A stretch of 64,000 nucleotides of DNA, taken from assembly GCA_017308575.1 (NCBI GenBank), contig JAFKEQ010000004.1:202733-266732 (forward strand), given 5' to 3'. The stretch is from Afipia sp. Its GTDB lineage: Bacteria; Pseudomonadota; Alphaproteobacteria; Rhizobiales; Xanthobacteraceae. Positions 44,182 to 52,877 of the stretch are shown here, piece after piece. Both the position numbers and the translations under genes were made by a program. Below the pieces are notes generated by a model, which saw only the letters and a program-made list of their open reading frames with translations, searched no databases and was not told the origin of the DNA. How positions within the stretch are numbered: position 1 is the stretch's first letter; each line of letters opens with the position of its first letter.

Positions 44182-45360
44182 ATGACACGTCTTTCGAAAA
44201 CAACCAGTTTGATCGGCGCTGGCGTGGGGCTGGCGCTTCTTGCGGCCGCCGGCACCCTGCTTCTCACCGGCTCGAACGACAAGGCCAAGGCGGATGCCGC
44301 CGCGGCCAAACCGGCAGCGACCCCCGTATCGGTCGCGAAGGTGGAAGAGCGGGACGCCACCGTCTGGGACGAATTCTCCGGACGTCTGGAAGCCGTCGAG
44401 CAGGTCGAGGTCCGCTCCCGCGTCGCCGGCGCCATTCAGGAAATCCGTTTCCGCGAAGGCGCGCTGGTGCACAAGGACGACGTGCTCGTACTGATCGATC
44501 CGGCGCTCTATGCCGCCGAGGTCGCCCGTGCCGAGGCGCAGGTGTCCGCCGCACAGGCGCGGCTGGTGTTCACCAAGAGCGATTATGAGCGCGGCCAGCA
44601 GCTCACCGGATCGCAGACCATCTCCCAGCGCGATCAGGACAACCGCGTCAACGCCTATCGCGAGGCGGAGGCCAATCTCAAGGCTGCGCAGGCCACGCTG
44701 AAGACCGCGCAGCTCAATCTCGGCTACACCGAAGTGCGCGCGCCGGTCACCGGCCGCGTCGGCAAGCGCGAAATCACCGTCGGCAACCTGATCGCCGCCG
44801 GGCCGGGCTCGCCGCTTCTGACCACCATTGTCTCCACCTCGCCGATCTACGCATCCTTCAACGCCGACGAAGGCGTGGTGCTGCGCGCACTGAACGCGCT
44901 CGGCGAGGATGCCGCTGCGTCCAAGACCGGCCGCATTCCGGTGAAGATGGGCACGGCGACCAGCGACGGCCTCCCCTATGAAGGCCACATGCAGCTCATC
45001 GACAATCAGGTCGATCCGCGCAGCGGCACCGTGCGCGTGCGCGCGGTGTTCGACAACGGCGACGGCCATCTGCTGCCCGGCCAGTTCGTGCGCCTTGCGA
45101 TGGGACAGCCCAAGACCTCCCGCGCCCTCACCATCAACGAGCGCGCCGTCGGCACCGACCAGAACAAGAAGTACGTCATGGTCGTGAACAAGGAGAACAA
45201 GGCCGAGTATCGCGAGGTCTCGCTCGGCGCCGCCATCGCGGGCCAGCGTCTGGTCACGGCCGGTTTGAAACCGGGCGAACAGATCGTGGTGAAGGGCCTG
45301 CAGCGGGTGCGCCCGGGGGCAACGGTTGCGCCCGAAGTCATCGCGATGGACGCGAACTGA
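44182..45360 (+). CDS. RND periplasmic adaptor, MexE-like, system 2
   Basis: 392-residue HlyD-type adaptor. It has an N-terminal membrane anchor or signal (TSLIGAGVGLALLAAAGTLLL), a lipoyl domain (VRSRVAGAIQEIRFREGALVHKDDVLVLIDP), an alpha-hairpin (AEVARAEAQVSAAQARL..NLKAAQATLKTAQLNL) and a beta-barrel (RAPVTGRVGKREITVGNLIAAG). The start is uncertain: ATG 44182 has GGGG 6-7 bases upstream, while ATG 44170 and TTG 44164 are in frame. It pairs with the RND permease downstream, separated by a repeat cassette. Confidence 0.9.
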   Translation: MTRLSKTTSLIGAGVGLALLAAAGTLLLTGSNDKAKADAAAAKPAATPVSVAKVEERDATVWDEFSGRLEAVEQVEVRSRVAGAIQEIRFREGALVHKDDVLVLIDPALYAAEVARAEAQVSAAQARLVFTKSDYERGQQLTGSQTISQRDQDNRVNAYREAEANLKAAQATLKTAQLNLGYTEVRAPVTGRVGKREITVGNLIAAGPGSPLLTTIVSTSPIYASFNADEGVVLRALNALGEDAAASKTGRIPVKMGTATSDGLPYEGHMQLIDNQVDPRSGTVRVRAVFDNGDGHLLPGQFVRLAMGQPKTSRALTINERAVGTDQNKKYVMVVNKENKAEYREVSLGAAIAGQRLVTAGLKPGEQIVVKGLQRVRPGATVAPEVIAMDAN

Positions 45361-45371
45361 ATATCGACCGC

Positions 45372-45475
45372 CGTCACCCTGAGGTGTCGCCGCGAAGCGG
45401 CGGCCTCGAAGGGCGACGGCGCTTCCTGATCCGTCATCCTTCGAGGCTCGCAAAAGCTCGCACCTCAGGATGACG
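45372..45475. repeat. Intergenic palindromic repeat cassette (family B) inside an efflux operon
   Basis: GTCACCCTGAGG..GGCCTCGAAGGGCGAC on the left and GTCATCCTTCGAGGCTCG..CACCTCAGGATGAC on the right. It occupies most of the 153 bases between the adaptor and permease genes of RND system 2. Confidence 0.82.
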
Positions 45476-45513
45476 AACGCGGAATGCCGCAACATCTCAA
45501 AAGAGACACCGTC

Positions 45514-48500
45514 ATGAATATCTCGAGATTTTTCATCGACCGTCCGATTTTCGCAGGCGTCCTGTCGGCGCTGATCTTCCTCGCGGGCCTCCTGTCGCTG
45601 CCCGGGCTGCCGATCTCCGAATATCCGGAAGTCGCGCCGCCGGTGGTTACCGTGCGCGCGCAATATCCCGGCGCCAATCCGAAGGTGATCGCGGAATCGG
45701 TGGCGACGCCGATCGAGGAGCAGATCAACGGCGTCGAGAACATGCTCTATATGAGCAGCCAGGCGACATCCGACGGCAACCTGACGATCAACGTCACGTT
45801 CCGCCTCGGCACCAATCCCGACCTCGCGCAACAGATGGTGCAGAACCGCGTCTCGCAGGCCGAGCCGCGCCTGCCCGCCGTCACGCGCCAGCTCGGCATC
45901 ACCACGGTGAAAAGCTCGCCGGATATCACGCTGGTCGTGCATCTGCTCTCGCCGAACGACCGTTACGACATGACGTACTTGCGCAACTTCGCGCTCATCA
46001 ACGTCAAGGATCGCCTCGCACGCATCCGGGGCGTCGGCCAGGTCCAGATGTGGGGCGCGGGCGACTATTCGATGCGCATCTGGCTCGATCCGCAGAAGGT
46101 CGCGGAGCGCGGCCTGTCGCCGGGTGACGTGGTACGCGAGATCCAGGCGCAGAACGTCGAAGCCGCCACCGGCACCGTCGGCGCGTCACCGAGCCTGCCG
46201 GATGTCGAGTTGCAGATCCCGGTCAACGCGCAGGGCCGCCTCAATACCGAGGAGCAATTCGGCGACATCGTCGTGAAAACGGGGCAGAATGGCGAGATTA
46301 CCCGTCTGCGCGACATCGCCCGCATCGAACTCGGCGCATCGGAATACGCGCTGCGCTCACTGCTCGACAACAAGTCCGCCGTCGGCATCGGCATCTTCCA
46401 ATCCCCGGGCTCCAATGCGTTGAACATCGCGCGCGACGTTCATGCGGCGATGGCGGAAATCAAGCAGAACATGCCGGACGGCGTGGACTACCGCATCGCC
46501 TACGATCCGACGCGGTTCGTTCGCGCTTCGATCGAAGCCGTGGTGCACACGCTGCTGGAAGCCATCGCGCTCGTCGTGCTCGTTGTCATCCTGTTCCTGC
46601 AGACATGGCGCGCCTCGATCATCCCGCTGGTCGCGGTGCCGGTCTCCGTGGTCGGCACCTTCGCGGTGATGTTCCTGCTGGGCTCCTCGATCAATGCCCT
46701 CAGCCTGTTCGGCCTCGTGCTCGCCATCGGCATCGTGGTGGACGACGCCATCGTCGTGGTGGAGAATGTCGAGCGCAATATCGAGCAGGGACTGACGCCG
46801 CGCGAAGCGACCTATCGCGCCATGCGCGAAGTGTCCGGCCCGATCGTCGCCATTGCGCTGGTGCTCTTGGCGGTGTTCGTGCCGCTGGCCTTCATCAGCG
46901 GCCTCACCGGCCAATTCTACAAGCAGTTCGCCATGACCATCGCGATCTCGACGGTGATCTCTGCGATCAACTCGCTGACGCTGTCGCCTGCCCTCGCCGC
47001 TCTGCTGCTGAAGGGCCACGACCAGCCGAAGGACGCGCTCAGCCGCGGCATGGACAAGGCGTTCGGCTGGTTCTTCCGCCGCTTCAATACGGTGTTCAAT
47101 CGCGGATCGAATGCCTATAGCGGCGGCGTCAAGCGCGTGATTTCGCGCAAGGCCATCGTCATGGGCGTCTATGTTGCGCTGCTGGCGATCACCTTCGGAC
47201 TGTTCAAGACCGTCCCCGGCGGCTTCGTGCCGGGTCAGGACAAGCAATACCTGATCGGCTTCGCCCAATTGCAGGACGGCGCAACACTGGATCGCACCGA
47301 AGACGTGATCCGGCGCATGTCCGACATTGCGAAGAAGACACCCGGTGTCGAAAACGCCGTGGCTTTCCCGGGCTTGTCGATTAACGGGTTCACCAACTCG
47401 TCCAGCGCAGGCATCGTGTTCTCGGTGCTGAAGCCATTCGAGAAACGCAAGAGTCCCTCGCTCAGCGCGGTCGCCATCGCGGCCGAACTGAACAAGCAAT
47501 ATGCGGTGCAGATCCAGGACGCGTTCGTCGCCATGCTGCCGCCGCCACCGGTCAATGGCCTCGGCACCACGGGCGGCTTCAAGCTGGAACTGGAGGACCG
47601 CGCCGGCCTCGGCTACGAAGCGCTCGACGACGCCAAGAAGGCCTTCATGGCAAAGGCTGCCGAAGCGCCCGAGATCATGGGGCTGTTCTCCAGCTATCAG
47701 ATCAACGTGCCGCAGCTCTACGCGGACATTGACCGCACCCGGGCGCGGCAGCTCGACGTGCCGATCACCAGCATCTTTGAAACGATGCAGGTCTATCTCG
47801 GCTCGCTCTACGTGAACGACTTCAACAAGTTCGGCCGTACCTATTCGGTCCGCGTGCAGGCGGACGCGAAATACCGCGCGCGTCAGGACGACATCGGCCA
47901 GTTGAAGGTGCGTTCCAACTCCGGCGAGATGATCCCGCTCTCGGTGCTGCTGAAGGTCAAGACCAGCGCGGGGCCGGAAAGCGCGATGCGCTACAACGGC
48001 TTCCTCGCAGCCGACATCAACGGCAACACCGCGCAGGGCTATTCGACCGGCCAGTCGCAGGCCGCCGTGGCGCGGATCGCGAAGGAAGTCCTGCCGAAGG
48101 GCATCGACTACGAATGGACCGATCTCACCTATCAGGAGATCATTGCGGGCAACACCTCGCTCTACGTGTTCCCGATCGTGATCCTGCTGGTGTTCCTGGT
48201 GCTGGCGGCCCAGTACGAAAGCCTGATGCTGCCGCTGGCGATCATCATGATCGTGCCGATGAGTCTGCTCGCCGCGATGTTCGGCGTCTGGATCACCGGC
48301 AGCGACAACAACGTGTTCACGCAGATCGGCCTGTTCGTGCTGGTGGGCCTGTCGGCGAAGAACGCGATCCTGATCGTGGAGTTCGCGCGCGAACTTGAAT
48401 TCGCAGGACGTTCACCGATCGCCGCCGCCATCGAAGCCAGCCGGCTGCGTCTGCGCCCGATCCTGATGACGTCGATGGCGTTCATCATGGGCGTGGTGCC

Positions 48501-48732
48501 GCTGGTCACCTCCGTCGGCGCCGGCGCGGAAATGCGTCACGCCATGGGCGTGGCGGTGTTCTCCGGCATGATCGGCGTCACCGCGTTCGGCATCTTCTTC
48601 ACCCCGGTGTTCTATGTGCTGCTACGCAAGCTCTCCGGAAATCGTCCGCTGGTCCAGCACGGCGAAAGCTCGATCGAGCCGCACGCCGCGCCTGCTCCGG
48701 CGGAGACACACTTCAAGGCTGCTGCGGAGTAA
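45514..48732 (+). CDS. RND efflux permease, MexF-like, system 2
   Basis: 1072-residue HAE1 antiporter closest in pattern to MexF/BpeF. It starts MNISRFFIDRPIFAG and continues with ISEYPEVAPP and VRAQYPGANPKVIAESVATPIEEQINGVENMLYMSSQAT. TM4 holds LAIGIVVDDAIVVVENVERN with the proton-relay Asp pair. The ATG at 45514 begins the conserved N-terminus; the frame extends ten residues upstream into the repeat. No OprN-like channel gene follows; a terminator lies downstream instead. Confidence 0.93.
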   Translation: MNISRFFIDRPIFAGVLSALIFLAGLLSLPGLPISEYPEVAPPVVTVRAQYPGANPKVIAESVATPIEEQINGVENMLYMSSQATSDGNLTINVTFRLGTNPDLAQQMVQNRVSQAEPRLPAVTRQLGITTVKSSPDITLVVHLLSPNDRYDMTYLRNFALINVKDRLARIRGVGQVQMWGAGDYSMRIWLDPQKVAERGLSPGDVVREIQAQNVEAATGTVGASPSLPDVELQIPVNAQGRLNTEEQFGDIVVKTGQNGEITRLRDIARIELGASEYALRSLLDNKSAVGIGIFQSPGSNALNIARDVHAAMAEIKQNMPDGVDYRIAYDPTRFVRASIEAVVHTLLEAIALVVLVVILFLQTWRASIIPLVAVPVSVVGTFAVMFLLGSSINALSLFGLVLAIGIVVDDAIVVVENVERNIEQGLTPREATYRAMREVSGPIVAIALVLLAVFVPLAFISGLTGQFYKQFAMTIAISTVISAINSLTLSPALAALLLKGHDQPKDALSRGMDKAFGWFFRRFNTVFNRGSNAYSGGVKRVISRKAIVMGVYVALLAITFGLFKTVPGGFVPGQDKQYLIGFAQLQDGATLDRTEDVIRRMSDIAKKTPGVENAVAFPGLSINGFTNSSSAGIVFSVLKPFEKRKSPSLSAVAIAAELNKQYAVQIQDAFVAMLPPPPVNGLGTTGGFKLELEDRAGLGYEALDDAKKAFMAKAAEAPEIMGLFSSYQINVPQLYADIDRTRARQLDVPITSIFETMQVYLGSLYVNDFNKFGRTYSVRVQADAKYRARQDDIGQLKVRSNSGEMIPLSVLLKVKTSAGPESAMRYNGFLAADINGNTAQGYSTGQSQAAVARIAKEVLPKGIDYEWTDLTYQEIIAGNTSLYVFPIVILLVFLVLAAQYESLMLPLAIIMIVPMSLLAAMFGVWITGSDNNVFTQIGLFVLVGLSAKNAILIVEFARELEFAGRSPIAAAIEASRLRLRPILMTSMAFIMGVVPLVTSVGAGAEMRHAMGVAVFSGMIGVTAFGIFFTPVFYVLLRKLSGNRPLVQHGESSIEPHAAPAPAETHFKAAAE

Positions 48733-48793
48733 CAACCCCGCGGCCTATCGTTCGGCGTGCTGCTGATGCCCGTACCCGGCGACACGCCTGCGG

Positions 48794-48836
48794 CGAAGCA
48801 ATCCGGTTCTTGCCCCTCCAAGGCCGGATTGCTTCG
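48794..48836. repeat. Short palindromic repeat (family C core)
   Basis: CGAAGCAATCCGG (48794-48806) and CCGGATTGCTTCG (48824-48836) are perfect 13-bp arms. They lie in the 306-base gap 48733-49038, which otherwise holds only the terminator and the family A cassette. Confidence 0.75.
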
Positions 48837-48860
48837 TCCGCGACTTTCAAGCACACATGG

Positions 48861-48890
48861 AAATGGCCGGGAAAATTCCCGGCCATTTTC
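48861..48890 (+). terminator. Intrinsic terminator of RND system 2
   Basis: ATGGCCGGGAA pairs perfectly with TTCCCGGCCAT around AA and is followed by TTTC TTCTC. The upstream AAA makes it weakly bidirectional. Confidence 0.85.
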
Positions 48891-48905
48891 TTCTCATGAT
48901 TCTTT

Positions 48906-49028
48906 GGTCGTCCCGGCGCAGGCCGGGACCCATAACCACCAGCCTTTGCGTTAAACAAAGTCGTTGAGCGGCTTCTTAACTCAATGCTTCGACAGGGCTG
49001 ATGGGTCCCGGCCTGCGCCGGGACGACC
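48906..49028. repeat. Intergenic palindromic repeat cassette (family A)
   Basis: GGTCGTCCCGGCGCAGGCCG from 48906 and its mirror ending CCGGGACGACC enclose about 70 non-conserved bases. Located between the RND terminator and the hutX stop. Confidence 0.82.
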
Positions 49029-49038
49029 CATGTCGACC

Positions 49039-49539
49039 TCAGCCCAGCGTCTTCGCCAGCGCGTGAAACTTCTCGAGCTGGTCGGCCTTCAGCGCGCGCG
49101 CCTCATCTCGCCCAACGAACACCTTGAACATCACGCCGCCGTCGACATTGAGAAATGCGACGAAAGCCGACGACTTGCCCATGAACGGCCGCTCGACAAA
49201 GGCGATGCCGCCGCAGCGCTCGTGGCGCAGATGGCCGTGCATGCCCTTCGGCTTCATGATGTTGTAGTAGCCGCGACCGACCTCGCCGCCGCCGAGCGGC
49301 TCGGTGACTTCGAAGATGCCGTCATCGGTATGGATGATGGTCGTCACCTCGCCCCATGTCGCGATGTCCTGCATCGCGGTCACGAAAGCCGACCCTGGCG
49401 CGAACGAGCGCATCTCGTCCGGCAGCGCCTCGATCACGGCGCGCGCCGTGACGTTCTTCTCCCGCGCGACGTCCTCGATGACGCCGCCGGGATTTTCCGC
49501 CATGTGCTTGCGCAGATCGGCGAGATCCGTGCTCAACAT
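49039..49539 (-). CDS. hutX: Intracellular haem-carrier protein HutX
   Basis: 166-residue cytosolic protein of the HutX/HuvX/ChuX family, which binds haem after import and hands it to degrading enzymes. The N-terminal helix LRKHMAENPGGVIEDVAREKNVT and the two conserved blocks GSAFVTAMQDIATWGEVTTIIHT and ERPFMGKSSAFVAFLNVDGGVMFKVFVGRDE match the family. It begins two bases after the stop of the IsdG-like gene, so both are cotranscribed behind hmuR. Confidence 0.9.
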   Translation of the reverse strand: MLSTDLADLRKHMAENPGGVIEDVAREKNVTARAVIEALPDEMRSFAPGSAFVTAMQDIATWGEVTTIIHTDDGIFEVTEPLGGGEVGRGYYNIMKPKGMHGHLRHERCGGIAFVERPFMGKSSAFVAFLNVDGGVMFKVFVGRDEARALKADQLEKFHALAKTLG

Positions 49540-49541
49540 GA

Positions 49542-49877
49542 TCAGGCCGCCGCGCTGGTGTTGCGCTCGGACTGGATGATCTCGAAGCCTTCGAACTTCG
49601 GATGGCCGAGATAGAGGCTGTCGCCGGTCTGGTTGTCAGCGCGGGCATGGGCCTTGCGGAACTGATCGGACTTGGTCCAGTTCTCGAACGCCGCCTTGCT
49701 GGCCCACAACGTGTGCGTGGAATAAAGCCGGTGATCCTCGGCGTCCGGACCGCGCAGCAGGTGGAATTCGATAAAGCCAGGCAGCTCGCTTAGATACGAC
49801 TCGCGGGTCGCCCAAAGCGTTTCGAACGCCTGCTCGGAGCCGGTCTTCACCTGAAAGCGGTTCATCGCGATAAACAT
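49542..49877 (-). CDS. IsdG/HmuQ-HmuD-like haem-degrading monooxygenase (ABM fold)
   Basis: 111-residue antibiotic-biosynthesis-monooxygenase-fold protein. The IsdG catalytic set is in place: Asn6 (IAMNRFQV), Trp67 (AFENWTKS) and His77 (RKAHARAD), at spacing nearly identical to IsdG. Bradyrhizobium japonicum HmuQ and HmuD are experimentally known haem-degrading enzymes of this type. It probably releases iron from imported haem. It lies between hmuR and hutX in the same orientation, with a strong stem-loop upstream. Which of HmuQ or HmuD it matches cannot be decided. Confidence 0.88.
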   Translation of the reverse strand: MFIAMNRFQVKTGSEQAFETLWATRESYLSELPGFIEFHLLRGPDAEDHRLYSTHTLWASKAAFENWTKSDQFRKAHARADNQTGDSLYLGHPKFEGFEIIQSERNTSAAA

Positions 49878-49984
49878 ATTCTCTCTCCTGTTTGTCTCAG
49901 TTTAGGCCTTCGCGACCATTTCTCAAAGCGGCGTCATCTGTCTTCATCGACAACGCCGATCGGGATTCTCCGAAAACGCAGCAA

Positions 49985-50009
49985 GCCGCGCGGAAAATCT
50001 CCGCGCGGC
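49985..50009 (-). terminator. Strong hairpin between hmuR and the monooxygenase gene
   Basis: GCCGCGCGGA (49985-49994) pairs perfectly with TCCGCGCGGC (50000-50009), loop of 5. On the minus strand the run that follows has only a loose GTTTT, so it may be a partial terminator or an mRNA stabiliser. Confidence 0.6.
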
Positions 50010-50058
50010 CATACCGGTCTGCTTTGCGTCAGCAGTGTTGTTTAAGCTCTCTGCTCAG

Positions 50059-52428
50059 TTAGCCTCCGAAGTGGTATTTCAGCCCGCCCTTGAGCGTAAT
50101 GCCCGCACCGGCGCTGGCCCAAATCGCATCGTTCTGCGCTTCGCCGCCCACCGAACCGCGCGGGATCGCATAAGGCCGGTAGTACTGGTTGAGCAGATTT
50201 TCGACCGAGAAGGATGCCGTCAGGTTCTGCGTCGGCTTCACCGTCAAATAGAGATTGACGAGGTCATAGGACGTCGAAGGCAGGTAATTCGCCGGAATGT
50301 CCGTGTTGCCCTTCACCGAAGTCCAGGACGCCGAGAGAATGACCTTGTTCTCCGCGAAACGAACGCCTGCGGTGGTTGTGAACTTCTGCGGCTGGACGCT
50401 GTAAAGGCCGATATTCGTTGCCTGGTTCTTGCCCCGCTGCAGGGTCGCAGACACGCCCAGGAACCACAGTCCGGCATCATACATGGTTTCCGCCTCGAAG
50501 CCTTCGATACGTGCGGCCGCGATGTTCTGGTACTGATAGAACGGATTGTAGATGCCATAGGCCGGAGGCGCCGACGGCGTACTGAACGAAACCAGATCGA
50601 TGTAATCCTGCACGTCGTTCCGGAACACGTTGAACTTGCCGCGCAGGCTGTCACCAGCGGTGAACAGATCGTTCTTCTTCAGATTGAAACCGATTTCCTT
50701 TGTCTTGCCGATTTCCGGACGCAGGTTCGGATTCGGCAGGAAGCAGAACAGCGAAGTGTTGGTACCGGGAGGACCCGGCAACTGCTGTCCCGACGGACAG
50801 ACGAAGAAAGCGTCATACGGCGTCGCAGACGTGTGGCTGCCGCTGACCAGCGTTTCGGTGATCGACGGCGCGCGATAGCCCTCAGCATAGCTTACATAGG
50901 GCGTCACGACGTTTTCCGGCAGCAGGCCGACCGTGATCTTCGGCGAGAACCGGTCCCCCTTGTTGCCGCCGTAGTTCGACGTCAGTTCATAGTTGTCATA
51001 GCGAATAGCGCTCACGACCTCGAGCAGCGACTTGTAGTTCGCCTTGTACTGGATGAAGCCGCCCCACACTGTGCGCTTGCCGGCCGGCGTTGTGACGTTC
51101 GAATTTCCGCTCGAGTCGAACGTCTTCACATTGTCCTGGAAACCGTCGAGGCCGTAGGTAAACGCGTGACGCCAGTCGCCGGTCTCGGCGCGCGACGTGT
51201 TATGAACGTCGAAGCCGTAAGTATCGAGGTTGTAGCTGCGGGGATCGCCGATACAGCCAGAGATGCTATTACCGGGCGCGACACCGATACAGTTACCGAA
51301 GGACGAACCGCTGGTATGCGCGATCTTGACCTGATCGTTCTCGGTCCTGTTCCAGTAAATCTTGGCGTCCCAGTCGAACAGCTTGTCGTCCGGCTTCGAA
51401 TAGGTCCATCCCAGCGTCGTCGTGTAGTTCTTGACATTCGACGCGTAGATTGAAGTGCCCGCTGTGCCGCCGATATCGGTGTTGGGATCACCGGCAGCGC
51501 GCGGAGGCTGACCCACGTTGTAAATGTTTTCCTGGAAGATCGTGCCGAGCTTGACTTCATGTCCATCGGCCGGACGAATGGTCAACTTTGCAATGCCGCT
51601 CGAGAGCCTGTTCCAGGTGTTGGCGACCTCGTAACCCGTGCCGTCCCTGTAATTATCCTGCGTGCTGTAAGTACCGCCCACGAAGAAATCGACATTCGGA
51701 TTGATGCGGATGCCGCCGAAGGCGGAGCCGAGCGCGCGTCCGTGATTGCTGCCGATGATCGAGTTGACGTCCACGCCCCAGGTCTCGCCCGGACGCACCA
51801 CGTCCTGAATGTCCTTGGTGCGGAATGAGGCCACGCCGCCGATCGCACCGGAACCGTAAATGTTCGCAGTCGGGCCGCGCACGATGTCGATGCCGCCGAT
51901 CAATTCCGGATTGAGAAAGAACGAACCGTTCGCGAAGTGACCGGTGCGCTGATAGTTCTGGCGCGCGCCATCCACGATATAGGCGACGCGGCCGAAGTCC
52001 TGCAGGCCGCGAATATTGATCGAGGTCGAAGGCTCGTCGCCGCGATCCTGCAGCCAGACACCGGGCATGGTGTTGATGAGGTCGCCGACGCGCGTCGCCA
52101 TGCGGCCCTGAATCTGTTCCAGCGTCATCACGCTGACCGGCGCCAGCGCATCGATCGCGCGCTCCGGCGTCTTCGACGCGCCCACCGTGATTTCATCGAG
52201 GGACTGATAAACCGGCGCGCCCACCTGCGCGTTGGCGTTGCGCACGTTCTGCGGCAGCGGCACCTCAGCCATCGGCTTGCCGGCGCGCTTCTTCTTGATC
52301 GGCTTGGGCTTTACGACCTGCGCCGCCGGATCGGCGGTTTGCGCGAACACCGGTCCCGCCGCGATCCCCATCGCAACAGCAGACACAGATACGAGAAGCG
52401 CGCACGCGCGCGCATTCAGCCCCAACAT
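50059..52428 (-). CDS. hmuR: TonB-dependent haem/haemoglobin receptor HmuR
   Basis: 789-residue outer-membrane receptor. The ATG at 52428 (GGGG upstream) gives a signal peptide ending PVFAQT. A TonB-box-like EITVGASKTPE segment precedes the plug domain (VMTLEQIQGRMATRVGDLI, then GVWLQDRGDEPSTSINIRGL). The haem-receptor motifs are visible: YRAPS (FRAP-type box) with NPNL in PNPNLRPEIGKTKEIG. The protein ends in the usual aromatic residue stretch (LKYHFGG). It delivers haem to the periplasmic HmuT encoded divergently. No tonB or exbBD genes are in the window. Confidence 0.93.
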   Translation of the reverse strand: MLGLNARACALLVSVSAVAMGIAAGPVFAQTADPAAQVVKPKPIKKKRAGKPMAEVPLPQNVRNANAQVGAPVYQSLDEITVGASKTPERAIDALAPVSVMTLEQIQGRMATRVGDLINTMPGVWLQDRGDEPSTSINIRGLQDFGRVAYIVDGARQNYQRTGHFANGSFFLNPELIGGIDIVRGPTANIYGSGAIGGVASFRTKDIQDVVRPGETWGVDVNSIIGSNHGRALGSAFGGIRINPNVDFFVGGTYSTQDNYRDGTGYEVANTWNRLSSGIAKLTIRPADGHEVKLGTIFQENIYNVGQPPRAAGDPNTDIGGTAGTSIYASNVKNYTTTLGWTYSKPDDKLFDWDAKIYWNRTENDQVKIAHTSGSSFGNCIGVAPGNSISGCIGDPRSYNLDTYGFDVHNTSRAETGDWRHAFTYGLDGFQDNVKTFDSSGNSNVTTPAGKRTVWGGFIQYKANYKSLLEVVSAIRYDNYELTSNYGGNKGDRFSPKITVGLLPENVVTPYVSYAEGYRAPSITETLVSGSHTSATPYDAFFVCPSGQQLPGPPGTNTSLFCFLPNPNLRPEIGKTKEIGFNLKKNDLFTAGDSLRGKFNVFRNDVQDYIDLVSFSTPSAPPAYGIYNPFYQYQNIAAARIEGFEAETMYDAGLWFLGVSATLQRGKNQATNIGLYSVQPQKFTTTAGVRFAENKVILSASWTSVKGNTDIPANYLPSTSYDLVNLYLTVKPTQNLTASFSVENLLNQYYRPYAIPRGSVGGEAQNDAIWASAGAGITLKGGLKYHFGG

Positions 52429-52580
52429 GACAGCCCCAACTCTTAATATGTTTGCAGTGATGTGGCTGGCGGGCTGCCCCGATCGGGCGGCTGGCTGGCT
52501 ATCGTGAATCGCGCCGGACTTTCGCCAGCGTTCAGACACTTTTCGTAAATGTGTGCTGCCGGGTCAATCTCAGTCGGGCG

Positions 52581-52629
52581 AGTTTACAGCTATTATAAAT
52601 TTGAGCGTTGGCCTTTGCGCATTGGCAAA
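52581..52629. promoter_or_regulatory. Candidate iron/haem-responsive control region between hmuR and hmuP
   Basis: The 245-base divergent region contains an AT-rich stretch (TTACAGCTATTATAAATTTG near 52584-52603) and an inverted repeat TTTGC-N6-GCAAA (52614-52629) 45 bases before hmuP. Irr or RirA control would be expected in this group, but I cannot match either site confidently. Confidence 0.4.
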
Positions 52630-52673
52630 CTTAAAGAGGATCAAGACCTTCTCGAACTGAACGCGCAAGACCG

Positions 52674-52877
52674 ATGAGTGCTGACCAACGTGGCCCCACT
52701 GACGACACGGCTACTTCTGTTAGAACGACTCTAATTGAGCGTTCGATCTCTCTGACCGACAATCGCATCAACAGCCGCGATCTTTTTGCCGCGACACGCG
52801 AAGTCCTGATCGTCCACGGCGACGAGACCTATCGCCTGCGTCTGACCGCGCAAAACAAACTGATCCTGACAAAATGA
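52674..52877 (+). CDS. hmuP: Haemin uptake protein HemP/HmuP
   Basis: 67-residue member of the HemP/HmuP family. The conserved C-terminal part is INSRDLFAATREVLIVHGDETYRLRLTAQNKLILTK, matching the family pattern of a DLF..EV.I.H....YRLR.T..KLILTK core. In rhizobia HmuP is needed for expression of the haem receptor as a co-regulator. It overlaps the hmuT start by 4 bases (ATGA). The ribosome site is weak. Confidence 0.9.
   Translation: MSADQRGPTDDTATSVRTTLIERSISLTDNRINSRDLFAATREVLIVHGDETYRLRLTAQNKLILTK

Noticed and set aside
44104..45942. 612-codon frame opposite the MexE-like adaptor
   Set aside because: Antisense of high-GC coding sequence that also runs through a repeat cassette; composition is Arg, His and Asp rich with no domain.
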